Below are positions 35,517 through 43,808 of a stretch of DNA of 64,000 nt, piece by piece. The position numbers and the translations under genes were made by a program. The DNA is from CAYMAZ01 sp964388575. Lineage in GTDB: Bacteria; Bacteroidota; Bacteroidia; Bacteroidales; DTU049. Under the pieces are notes generated by a model, which ran no database searches, was not told the origin of the DNA, and saw nothing but the letters and a program-made list of their open reading frames with translations. How positions within the stretch are numbered: position 1 is the stretch's first letter; each line of letters opens with the position of its first letter. The stretch is from positions 62,001-126,000 of the forward strand of contig CAYMAZ010000001.1 in the NCBI GenBank assembly GCA_964388575.1, written 5' to 3'.

Positions 35517-35552
35517 CAAACTCATTTGAAAACAAGTTAAAAATACGACGCC

Positions 35553-35909
35553 ATGAACAAGGATATGACCATTCGTTTTGTAGAAGATGAATTGATTGAC
35601 AAGAAGAAATTTCCGGTTTTTGCTTCCGGAGATACAATCACCGTGAAATACAAGATTATTGAAGGAACAAAAGAACGTATCCAGAATTATCAGGGTGTTG
35701 TTGTGCAGGTTTCAGGAAAGGGAGCAAACAAAACTTTTACAGTTAGAAAGATGAGTAACAACGTTGGAGTAGAACGTATTTTTCCTGTTACTTCACCTTT
35801 TATTGACGGCATAGAAGTGAACAAAAGAGGAAAGGTTCGTCGTGCAAGAATTTTCTACTTCAGAAAACTCAAAGGTAAGAAAGCTCGTATTCAGGAAAGG
35901 ATTGTGTAA
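35553..35909 (+). CDS. rplS: 50S ribosomal protein L19
   Basis: 118 aa, the normal length. FASGDTITVKYKIIEGTKER and RIQNYQGVVVQ, then FTVRKMSNNVGVERIFPVTS and GKVRRARIFYFRKLKGKKAR are the conserved blocks. L19 sits at the 30S-50S interface. It is monocistronic here, with its own promoter and terminator, and is not linked to trmD or rimM. Confidence 0.98.
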   Translation: MNKDMTIRFVEDELIDKKKFPVFASGDTITVKYKIIEGTKERIQNYQGVVVQVSGKGANKTFTVRKMSNNVGVERIFPVTSPFIDGIEVNKRGKVRRARIFYFRKLKGKKARIQERIV

Positions 35910-35931
35910 AAAAATCATCTTATTTATATAC

Positions 35932-35964
35932 AAGGCAGTCTCTTTAGGGTTGCCTTTTTTTTAT
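35932..35964 (+). terminator. Rho-independent terminator of rplS
   Basis: AAGGCA pairs with TGCCTT across a 13-nt loop and is followed by T residues, 22 bp after the rplS stop. Confidence 0.7.
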
Positions 35965-36009
35965 ATTCAAAACCAAAGTGCTGTTTACAATAAATTCAGC
36001 TAAATTTCG

Positions 36010-36017
36010 TAATTTTG
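36010..36017 (+). promoter_or_regulatory. Candidate -7 element for the 36074-mutL genes
   Basis: TAATTTTG fits TAnnTTTG; a TTTA at 35984-35987 is a near match to the -33 box at 22-bp spacing. It is 56 bp upstream of ATG 36074. Confidence 0.45.
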
Positions 36018-36073
36018 TAGTGTATTATTGAATTAAATAAGCACTGATACTAGAATAAATTAAACCCTGTACC

Positions 36074-36310
36074 ATGCAATTTAAAATGTTTCATAGGCCA
36101 AAACCCAGGCAGTTCAATTATAACCCCATATATTTTGATCCTGAAAAGGAGAAAAAACAGGCTGAAAAAGAAGAGATTGGAGAACTGAGAGCCAAATTTC
36201 GTGAGGAAACAAAGCGGGTGAGTCAGGTTGGTTCTAACAGAAAGGGAATCAATTTAGCCATTTATTTTGTCATTATTGCCTTGTTGCTTTATTTCATTTT
36301 TTTTAGTTAA
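36074..36310 (+). CDS. Small single-pass membrane protein upstream of mutL
   Basis: 78 aa. A polar N-terminal part with RPKPRQFNYNPIYFDPEKEK and a charged helix (KKQAEKEEIGELRAKFREET), then one C-terminal membrane helix (LAIYFVIIALLLYFIFF). The tail-anchored layout places the charged part in the cytoplasm. Similar short proteins occur directly ahead of mutL in other Bacteroidota. It is 15 bp before mutL, so co-transcribed. No known function. Confidence 0.75.
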   Translation: MQFKMFHRPKPRQFNYNPIYFDPEKEKKQAEKEEIGELRAKFREETKRVSQVGSNRKGINLAIYFVIIALLLYFIFFS

Positions 36311-36325
36311 AAATAAATTCGTCCT

Positions 36326-38152
36326 ATGTCGGATCATATCATTCGTCTTCTGTCAGATACAGTTGCCAACCAAATTGCTGCAGGTGAGGTCGTTCAACGA
36401 CCGGCTTCAGTAGTTAAAGAACTCATGGAAAATTCCATTGATGCTGGGGCGGATTATATTCAGGTTATTGTCAAAGATGCCGGAAAGCAATTGATTCAGA
36501 TTATTGACAACGGCTGTGGAATGAATGAAGTTGATGCCAGAATGTTCCTCGAACGGCATGCAACATCCAAAATAAGTTCAGCAAATGATCTTTTCAATAT
36601 TCGGACAATGGGTTTTCGAGGAGAAGCAATTGCTTCAATTGCCTCTGTTTCTATGTTAGAAATGAAAACACGCACGCATGAACAACAGATTGGAACTCAT
36701 ATTCTTGTGGAGGGTTCTGAAGTGAAGAATCAGGAACACTGTCAATGTGCAGCCGGAACAAATATTTCAGTGAAGAATCTGTTTTTTAATGTGCCTGCAC
36801 GTCGGAATTTTCTCAAATCAAATACAATTGAGATGAAACATATCTATGATGAGTTTCACCGAATTGCACTCGCTCATTCTGACATCAGATTCAGTTTTAC
36901 AGAAAATACAACTGTCAGATTTCAGCTTGACAAGGGAAATCTAAAACAACGGGTTGTTCAGATTTTCGGACCTTCATATCAGAAAAAAATCGTTTCTGTT
37001 GATCAGAAAACAGATTATCTGAGTGTCTATGGGTTACTGATAAAACCAGAATATTCAAGAAGAACAAGAGGGGAACAGTATTTTTTTGTGAATAAACGAT
37101 TTATTAAAAGTTACTTTCTGCATAAGGTGGTTTCTGACACGTATAGACCCTATATTCCTCCGGATGTACATCCCGGATATTTTCTGTTTATTGATATTGC
37201 ACCAGAAGAAATTGATGTGAATGTTCATCCAACAAAAACTGAAATTAAATTCCGGAATGATAATCATGTGGCTTTGCTCCTTGAAAGTTCGTTGAAATAT
37301 TCAATCGGGTCATTTAATATTGCTCCTTCAATTGATTTTGAAGTTGAACAATCAGTTGATATTCCTTTGTCCGATACAAACAGACCACTCAGAGTTCCGG
37401 GAATTACAGTGAATCCGGATTATAACCCTTTCAAAATGCAAAACCAGGTTGGAGGACAGTCTCAAAAGATCAGCTTTACAGATTTAATTCCTTCCAAAAA
37501 AGACATTTCATTTGATCTGGGTCCTCCTGATAATGTCAGTGTGCAGTCTGAGCTGACAAATGAACCCCCCATGCATTCAAAGACAGAATTTTTGCTTGCC
37601 GGGAACAAATATATTCTTACTGTTGTCAAATCAGGGATTATGCTTATTGATGCACAGTCAGCCCGTGAACGGATCTTTTATGAAAAAACAATGACAGTAC
37701 TGAATGAGGCAAAAACATGTGCATCACAACAGCTGCTTTATCCGGAGACGTTTGAACTTCCACCGGCTGAAAGTGAAATTTTACTTGAAATCATTCCTGA
37801 ACTGGATGGAATCGGGTTTAATATTTCAGATCTTGGGAAAGGTTCTTTTTCATGCTCTGCCACACCGGCAGAATGGGATGAAGATTTTTCCCTGCTGCCG
37901 TTTATCGAAACAATGATCGAATCATATCAGTGCCATCTGCTTGATGCAAAGAAAGAAAAAAATGCTGCACTGGCTCTTGCAATCAGTAAGAAAATGTCTG
38001 CCAGACCCCCTTCATTTCATTCCCAGGATGAAATCAATGTGTTTATTGATGCACTGTTTTCATGTCTTATGCCCGATATGGCTCCTTCTGGAAACAAAAT
38101 ATTATATGTGTTGGATTTTACCGAAATCGCTAAATTATTACAGAAATCATGA
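36326..38152 (+). CDS. mutL: DNA mismatch repair protein MutL
   Basis: 608 aa. The GHKL ATPase half is intact: VVKELMENSIDAGAD, DNGCGM, TMGFRGEAIASI, HATSKI. The C-terminal dimerisation domain has LASQQLLYP-like CASQQLLYPETFELPPAESE. In this domain the endonuclease motif DQHAxxExxxxE of nicking MutLs reads DAQSARERIFYE (about 442-453): the Asp and two Glu are kept but Gln-His is replaced by Ala-Gln. The C-terminal CPHGRP-like zinc motif is also absent (MAPSGNKILY). The stop overlaps the rhomboid start by 4 bp. Confidence 0.95.
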   Translation: MSDHIIRLLSDTVANQIAAGEVVQRPASVVKELMENSIDAGADYIQVIVKDAGKQLIQIIDNGCGMNEVDARMFLERHATSKISSANDLFNIRTMGFRGEAIASIASVSMLEMKTRTHEQQIGTHILVEGSEVKNQEHCQCAAGTNISVKNLFFNVPARRNFLKSNTIEMKHIYDEFHRIALAHSDIRFSFTENTTVRFQLDKGNLKQRVVQIFGPSYQKKIVSVDQKTDYLSVYGLLIKPEYSRRTRGEQYFFVNKRFIKSYFLHKVVSDTYRPYIPPDVHPGYFLFIDIAPEEIDVNVHPTKTEIKFRNDNHVALLLESSLKYSIGSFNIAPSIDFEVEQSVDIPLSDTNRPLRVPGITVNPDYNPFKMQNQVGGQSQKISFTDLIPSKKDISFDLGPPDNVSVQSELTNEPPMHSKTEFLLAGNKYILTVVKSGIMLIDAQSARERIFYEKTMTVLNEAKTCASQQLLYPETFELPPAESEILLEIIPELDGIGFNISDLGKGSFSCSATPAEWDEDFSLLPFIETMIESYQCHLLDAKKEKNAALALAISKKMSARPPSFHSQDEINVFIDALFSCLMPDMAPSGNKILYVLDFTEIAKLLQKS

Positions 38153-38982
38153 ATCAGGGATACTCACCCAGAGGCTTCAGCTTGTTGCCACCTGTTGTTA
38201 AAAACTTGTTGATAATTAACGGATTGGGTTTTCTGGCCTACATCGTTTTGGGAAATGCATTTAAGGTAGACTTGAATAGTTTACTTGGAATGTATTATTT
38301 TGGAAGTGAAAAGTTTAAAATATATCAGTTGGTGACCTATATGTTTATGCATGGTAATTTCACCCACCTTCTGTTCAATATGTTTGCTTTTTGGATGTTT
38401 GGCTATCTGCTTGAAAATGTTTGGGGCAGTAAACGATTTCTGACCTTCTATTTTGTGACTGGAATTGGTGCTATCCTCGTTCAGATGCTTGTGAATTTTA
38501 TTCAGTTTTTTCCAATACCCAACGCAATTGAAATATACTCTGCAGCACCTGCTCCGGATGATTTTGCATATATCCTGGAGAATTATTTTAATGGATATTA
38601 TAATACAGTTGTTGTTGGAGACTTTCTTTCCCGGTTTCAAATGTTCCCTGGCGATGCGTCCATCAAGATGGAATCAGTTAGAATTCTCGAGACTTTATAT
38701 CAGGCACGAATCAACATCCCAACCGTCGGTGCTTCCGGTGCTGTGTTCGGAATCCTGCTGGCTTTCGGTATGATGTTTCCGGAACAGAGAATTTATATTT
38801 ATTTCCTGTTTCCCATCAAGGCAAAATGGTTTGTGTTGATTTACGGTGCACTTGAACTCCTGATGGGGATATCAAACAGAGCAGGGGATAATGTGGCACA
38901 CTTTGCGCATCTCGGTGGAATGATTTTCGGATATTTTCTGATCAGACACTGGAAGAAAAATCAGTTTAACCGTTTTATGTAA
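38149..38982 (+). CDS. Rhomboid family intramembrane serine protease (catalytic residues intact)
   Basis: 277 aa, about six membrane helices. HLLFNMFAFWMFGYLLEN is the second-helix motif. The catalytic serine lies in PTVGASGAVFGILLAF (S196) and the histidine in VAHFAHLGGMIFGY (H254). Between helices there is an 80-residue insert rich in aromatic and acidic residues (about 120-190). It overlaps mutL by 4 bp and is followed 8 bp later by a second rhomboid. Rhomboids cleave membrane proteins inside the bilayer; the substrate is unknown. Confidence 0.92.
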   Translation: MNQGYSPRGFSLLPPVVKNLLIINGLGFLAYIVLGNAFKVDLNSLLGMYYFGSEKFKIYQLVTYMFMHGNFTHLLFNMFAFWMFGYLLENVWGSKRFLTFYFVTGIGAILVQMLVNFIQFFPIPNAIEIYSAAPAPDDFAYILENYFNGYYNTVVVGDFLSRFQMFPGDASIKMESVRILETLYQARINIPTVGASGAVFGILLAFGMMFPEQRIYIYFLFPIKAKWFVLIYGALELLMGISNRAGDNVAHFAHLGGMIFGYFLIRHWKKNQFNRFM

Positions 38983-38990
38983 CTCTGAAT

Positions 38991-39917
38991 ATGAAATTTG
39001 ATCCGTACAAACAACCTTTTAATTCAGGGCAAAGACCTTCATTGCTTAATGGAATAACTCAGTTTCTTAAAAAGCCGGAACTGCTTAATCGTACTGTTTT
39101 GGTTTTTGTAATAACGTATGTTCTATTTCTTCTAACATGGTTGTATACGTACCTATTTGCTGTTCCCCTTAGATTCGGAGAAACAGATTTCAGGTTTTTT
39201 GTAAAATATCTCGCATTACCATCATCTTTTGATGAATTAATGGTTATGCCGTGGACCATTGTCACTCACTTTCTCATCCATACGGAATTTTTTAAACTTT
39301 TGTTTTATACACTGATCATTTCTTTTTTCGGGAAGCTGTTTTTTGATTACTGGCACAACAGCAGATTCATTTTTCTGATGATTTTGTCTGTCATTGCAGG
39401 TGCAGCTGTGTATGTTTTTTTATCAGCATTGATTCCCGTCATGGCTGAATCATCTTCCGGATCAGTACTTGTGGGAGCAGGTGCCTTTGCTTTTGCTCTG
39501 ATGTTGTATATGTTTGTTCATATGCCTGATCATACATTTGTATACATGATGCTTGTCAGAGTGAAAATGAAATATGTTGTCCTCGCTGTTGTGATTATTG
39601 ACCTGCTGTTTTACAATTCAACCAACCCTGGGATACAAATTTCACATCTCGGAGGAGCAATCATCGGAGCTGGCTTTGCCTTGTTGAGTAAAGCATTTAA
39701 AGTGAGACGTTTTTCGAAACCAAAAATGAAAGTGTCACATCCACGCAAAGTTAAATCCGAACATCCTTTGCAAACAAAAACCGATGAAGAATACAATCTG
39801 ATTAGAAAACAAAAGCAAGAAAAAATGGACGCCATTCTGGATAAGATTTCGAGATCCGGATATGGGAGCCTGACAGATGAAGAAAAGAATTTTTTGTTTT
39901 ATGAAAGTAAGCGCTGA
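38991..39917 (+). CDS. Rhomboid-like membrane protein lacking the catalytic serine
   Basis: 308 aa. The membrane topology and the closing motif QISHLGGAIIGAGFALLSK match rhomboids, but the segment equivalent to VGASGA reads VGAGAFAF: the serine codon position is Gly (about residue 164). A cytoplasmic basic tail of about 75 residues follows with a short conserved-looking end (LDKISRSGYGSLTDEEKNFL), known in Bacteroidota as a DUF6576-type tail. It resembles an inactive rhomboid (iRhom-like) and is co-transcribed with an active one. Confidence 0.85.
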   Translation: MKFDPYKQPFNSGQRPSLLNGITQFLKKPELLNRTVLVFVITYVLFLLTWLYTYLFAVPLRFGETDFRFFVKYLALPSSFDELMVMPWTIVTHFLIHTEFFKLLFYTLIISFFGKLFFDYWHNSRFIFLMILSVIAGAAVYVFLSALIPVMAESSSGSVLVGAGAFAFALMLYMFVHMPDHTFVYMMLVRVKMKYVVLAVVIIDLLFYNSTNPGIQISHLGGAIIGAGFALLSKAFKVRRFSKPKMKVSHPRKVKSEHPLQTKTDEEYNLIRKQKQEKMDAILDKISRSGYGSLTDEEKNFLFYESKR

Positions 39918-39972
39918 AAAGGAACTCTATTGTAATTAAAGTAAATGTATTATTATTTGAAAACTTGATATA

Positions 39973-40839
39973 ATGAAAGATAAAATCGTTTTTATTACCG
40001 GTGCAACATCCGGAATTGGAAAAGTTGCTGCTACAGAATTGGCAAAAAAAGGTGCACATGTAATCATTCACGGCAGAAATGTTGAAAAAGCAAATAAAGT
40101 CAAGGAAGAAATTATCAGGGGATGTGGTCATCAAAATGTTGATATGATCACCGGAGATCTTGCTTCGATGGATGATGTGAGAAAAATTGCTGAATACATT
40201 AATTCCCGTTATGATAAGCTGGATGTGCTTGTGAACAATGCCGGAGGTGTGATGGATGCAAAACGTCAACTGACAATAGACGGCCTTGAGCGTACATTTG
40301 CTGTTAATGTAGCATCACTGTTTCTTTTGACGGCACTGTTATTTGAAAAAATCAAAAAAAGTGACGATGGCAGAATTATTCATGTGTCATCTGAAGCACA
40401 CAGATTTGGCAGGGCTGACCTTGATGATTTGCAGCTTGAAAGAAAATATTCCTCAAACAGGGCATACGGGAATGCAAAATTGTATGTGATTTGTCTGGCC
40501 GAAGAAATGACACGCAGAATGAGAGAGACCGGCATTCAGAATGTAACCGTGAATGCTTTGCATCCTGGGGTGGTAGCAACAAATTTCGCTATGGAAAGCA
40601 AAGGTTCTTTGATGAACTTTTTCTTCTCAGTGTTTAAACTATTTTTTATTTCTCCTGAAAAAGGTGCACAAACAACAATTCATCTTGCTTCTTCTGAAAA
40701 TGTGAAAGGTGTGAGCGGGAAATATTTTGCAAAATCAAAACCGGCTCGTGTAAGAAGAAAGTATATCAATCCTGAAAATTTGCAAGGATTGTGGGAGGCA
40801 TGTGAAACCATTACTAAGAAAGAATTTTTAAAGGTCTGA
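39973..40839 (+). CDS. Short-chain dehydrogenase/reductase
   Basis: 288 aa. Rossmann motif TGATSGIGKVAATELA (about 9-24), NNAGG, HVSSEAH with the catalytic Ser, and YGNAK (YxxxK). The layout and the ALHPGVVATNFA segment resemble the retinol-dehydrogenase-like SDRs. NADP preference is suggested by HGRN after strand two. Substrate unknown. Its end converges on the glycosyltransferase gene, 20 bp apart. Confidence 0.9.
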   Translation: MKDKIVFITGATSGIGKVAATELAKKGAHVIIHGRNVEKANKVKEEIIRGCGHQNVDMITGDLASMDDVRKIAEYINSRYDKLDVLVNNAGGVMDAKRQLTIDGLERTFAVNVASLFLLTALLFEKIKKSDDGRIIHVSSEAHRFGRADLDDLQLERKYSSNRAYGNAKLYVICLAEEMTRRMRETGIQNVTVNALHPGVVATNFAMESKGSLMNFFFSVFKLFFISPEKGAQTTIHLASSENVKGVSGKYFAKSKPARVRRKYINPENLQGLWEACETITKKEFLKV

Positions 40840-40859
40840 TGAAGGTCAAAGAAGCGAAA

Positions 40860-42485
40860 TCAGTGTTGGTCTGTGAGCCTGAAAATTTTGATGCCTTCAA
40901 ATTCTCCTGCCTGATCATTCATAAATGGTTGTAGATATTCTTCTTCTATAAGTTCGCTATGTCCGATGATCAGATATTGAGCCCCTTTGTCAATAAGTTT
41001 GTAAATTTCTTCGCTGCTCATGTATTCCTGAAAATCAGTCCAGCCATCGAGTCCCATATACCAAAGACTTGTGTTGAATGAAAAATCAGGCAATGAAATG
41101 ACTTTATCACTTTTTTTAACCCCGATTTGCTCAAGATAGGGTTGCATATTTTTGTATCTGTGCCAGTTGGCTCCCACATCCCAGTTAATCCATCTGAGTT
41201 CTTCAACAAGTAGATGATTTCCGACAAAGATGTGACTCCCTGAATTTGATAATGTTTTTAGTTTGGTCATGTCTACACAATAGAGAATATTGTAGATCAT
41301 AAACAGTGAAACAATAATCTTTGTCCGGTTGCCATGAAAAATGACCTTGAAATGCGTTTTTACATAAATAACAAAAGGGATCAGTATTGCAGGAAAAAGA
41401 ATCGTCAGAATGACAAAATAATAGTCGTGATGTCCAAGAAGCGGGGCCCAGAGAATGAAGTAAGTTGTGGTTCCGGCAATAATGAGTAGATTAGCAAGCC
41501 ATGCAATAAGTGGAATTTTCTTTAAAAGAAAAATATTAAAGATTCCTGTAAATACGATCATAGCCCACACTGCCCGGTTATGAAATATATGACTAGAAAA
41601 ATTTTTGAATTTTGCAATCACTGGTTCGATTTCACCGGGTTTCATTTGCCAGAATGGATAAATGTTGTTGAAGGTATATTTAAATCGGGTAATATTGTTA
41701 TAGTGATCAGCATAAATGTACCACGCCAATATTGTGACAATTACAAAAAGAAACCCTGTCCATTCATATTTGCGTGAATGAAAAAGTTTTTCTTTTCCAA
41801 GTGATCTGACTGGGAAAAATTCAAGCACATATATTCCCGAAAGAAAGAGAAAAGCCATGAGTGATGACGTTTTTACAAGTCCACCCAGTGCAAAAAAGAT
41901 CATGGATGCAAAAAACCAGGCAGGTTTGTCTGTTTTCTTATATAACACCATAAAATACAGCGCAATAAAAATAAAACCCATTGAGGGTCCGTCAGTCAGA
42001 AAACTGATGCCATAATACACAAATGCAGGCGAAGTGAATACAAATCCTGTCACCACCAATGCCCAGAAGTTGCTGTGCAGGACATGTTTAGTCGATTTGA
42101 ACAATGCGAAAATCCCTGCAAACAGGAGAATAAGATAAAACACTCTGTATGACATATAATTCACCCCGGTCAGTTTCCAGATCATGCCGTTCAGATAGTA
42201 AAGCACAGGAAATTCTCCCGCTGTTTTTCCTGACGTGAAGTCATTCCCAAGCTGGCATTGCATCTCAGGTTCAAAAAATGCAGCACCCTGGTAATATTTA
42301 TAGGTGATGGACAGGCAATCTGTTTGTCTCCATTGATGGACACCGAGTGGTCCTTTATGAAGAATTGAATCGTAATAAAAGGCAGCTGCAATAATAAATA
42401 GAACAACAAACAGATAGTCAGACCGGGTGAACTTACTGAGTTTGTGGCAGAAAAGTACTGAAATTCTGTTAAACGAAGTTTTCAA
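40860..42485 (-). CDS. Glycosyltransferase family 39-like integral membrane protein
   Basis: About 541 aa with ten or more membrane helices. The first extracytoplasmic loop holds GPLGVHQWRQTDCLSITYKY, the HQWRQTD motif of GT39/ArnT-type polyprenyl-phosphate-sugar transferases; the C-terminal part is soluble. No ATG lies near the N-terminus. The longest frame begins at TTG 42506, which overlaps a TAGCTTTG -7 element, so TTG 42485 is my best guess for the start. Likely transfers a sugar to an envelope acceptor. Confidence 0.75.
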   Translation of the reverse strand: MKTSFNRISVLFCHKLSKFTRSDYLFVVLFIIAAAFYYDSILHKGPLGVHQWRQTDCLSITYKYYQGAAFFEPEMQCQLGNDFTSGKTAGEFPVLYYLNGMIWKLTGVNYMSYRVFYLILLFAGIFALFKSTKHVLHSNFWALVVTGFVFTSPAFVYYGISFLTDGPSMGFIFIALYFMVLYKKTDKPAWFFASMIFFALGGLVKTSSLMAFLFLSGIYVLEFFPVRSLGKEKLFHSRKYEWTGFLFVIVTILAWYIYADHYNNITRFKYTFNNIYPFWQMKPGEIEPVIAKFKNFSSHIFHNRAVWAMIVFTGIFNIFLLKKIPLIAWLANLLIIAGTTTYFILWAPLLGHHDYYFVILTILFPAILIPFVIYVKTHFKVIFHGNRTKIIVSLFMIYNILYCVDMTKLKTLSNSGSHIFVGNHLLVEELRWINWDVGANWHRYKNMQPYLEQIGVKKSDKVISLPDFSFNTSLWYMGLDGWTDFQEYMSSEEIYKLIDKGAQYLIIGHSELIEEEYLQPFMNDQAGEFEGIKIFRLTDQH

Positions 42486-42502
42486 GTAATATTGTTTGAT
42501 TT

Positions 42503-42510
42503 GCAAAGCT
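42503..42510 (-). promoter_or_regulatory. Candidate -7 element for the GT39-like gene
   Basis: The minus strand reads TAGCTTTG, a full TAnnTTTG match, 17 bp ahead of the TTG start candidate at 42485. Confidence 0.4.
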
Positions 42511-42631
42511 ATAATTATTTCCTGATTTCTAAGTTGATTGAATTGATGAAAATCTGATTGTTGAAAACATACACAATTGAGAAATTTTCGCTGTTGGTTA
42601 AATACTGGTTCAAATGTTCAGGTCAAATTTG

Positions 42632-42639
42632 TAATTTTG
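42632..42639 (+). promoter_or_regulatory. Candidate -7 element for the 42657-uvrB genes
   Basis: TAATTTTG fits TAnnTTTG and lies 17 bp before ATG 42657. This sequence falls inside any longer reading of the gene, supporting 42657. Confidence 0.5.
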
Positions 42640-42656
42640 CATACTTAACTGGAACC

Positions 42657-43808
42657 ATGGCGAAAAAGTCACATACAAAAAAGCTGGGGATTTTCAGAGG
42701 ATTGCTTCTGATGCTGAATTTGATCCTCGCATTGATGATCCTGCTGGCATTGCTTGCCGACAAGGTTAATCCCGAGAGAAATGACATTTTTGCATTTCTT
42801 GGGATGGCTTATCCCATTCTTGTATATCTGAATGTTGCCTTTGTGCTTTTTTGGTTGATTATGAAAAAGCGTTTGTTTTTGATTTCCTTTGTTGCCTTAC
42901 TGGTCGGTTACGGAATGTTTTCAAAGTATTTTCAGTATAACGCTTCGCGAAACAGATATCCTGAAAACTTACAGTCATACACTGTGATGTCATACAATAT
43001 TCAATCGTTCAGAACATTTTATTATGATTATTCTCAGGAGTATCTTGACAGTCTTGCAGATTTTCTTTCAGAGATCAATCCCGATATCATTTGTTTTCAG
43101 GAATATTTCAATGATCTGGAGATGGAAGAAGACATCGTCAGACAGCTCCAGAGAAAACTGGATCTCCCGTACAAGGAAATCAGCAGCAGGCTGACAAGAC
43201 TGAACCGCTATCAGTTTGGCCTGGCTACTTTGTCGAGATTTCCCATCATTCATTCCGGCAAAATACTGAATGCAAATTATGAGCAGGAGCTTTCAACCAC
43301 AAATTATGCAATTTTTTCAGATATCATTATTGACGGAGATACATTCAGAATATACAACATCCACCTGGAGTCAATGAGGATCAGTTCTGAGGAAGGCATC
43401 TTTGAATCAATCGAGGAAGGTTCACCTTCGGATATCTCAAAGGAAACGAAAAAGTTATTTTCAAAACTACGCAAAGCATTTGTTTTCAGGGCAAATCAGT
43501 TAAAACCCATTCGTGAACACATGGATAATTCGCCTTATCCGATCATTCTGTGTGGTGATTTCAACGATACACCTGCATCATGGGCATATACACAAATATC
43601 AGCCGGTTTGCAGGATGCTTTTGTGAAAGCAGGCAGAGGGACAGGAAAAACATATAACGGAAAATATCCTTCTTTCAGAATAGATTATATTTTGACTGAC
43701 AAAAAACTGAAAATTCATTGGTTTGATACTCCCCGGTCTGAATTCAGCGACCACTTTCCAGTGTATACGGTGTTTTCAAAATCTTCACAGAAGATCGAAA
43801 ATCAATGA
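42657..43808 (+). CDS. Membrane-anchored endonuclease/exonuclease/phosphatase family protein
   Basis: About 383 aa. Three hydrophobic segments (about 15-95) precede an EEP domain: VMSYNIQSFR, CFQEY with the metal-binding Glu, NIHLES, CGDFNDTPAS, and SDHFPV with the catalytic Asp-His. Members hydrolyse phosphodiesters of nucleic acid, lipids or sugars. With its membrane anchor a periplasmic location is likely. The stop overlaps the uvrB start by 4 bp. Confidence 0.88.
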   Translation: MAKKSHTKKLGIFRGLLLMLNLILALMILLALLADKVNPERNDIFAFLGMAYPILVYLNVAFVLFWLIMKKRLFLISFVALLVGYGMFSKYFQYNASRNRYPENLQSYTVMSYNIQSFRTFYYDYSQEYLDSLADFLSEINPDIICFQEYFNDLEMEEDIVRQLQRKLDLPYKEISSRLTRLNRYQFGLATLSRFPIIHSGKILNANYEQELSTTNYAIFSDIIIDGDTFRIYNIHLESMRISSEEGIFESIEEGSPSDISKETKKLFSKLRKAFVFRANQLKPIREHMDNSPYPIILCGDFNDTPASWAYTQISAGLQDAFVKAGRGTGKTYNGKYPSFRIDYILTDKKLKIHWFDTPRSEFSDHFPVYTVFSKSSQKIENQ

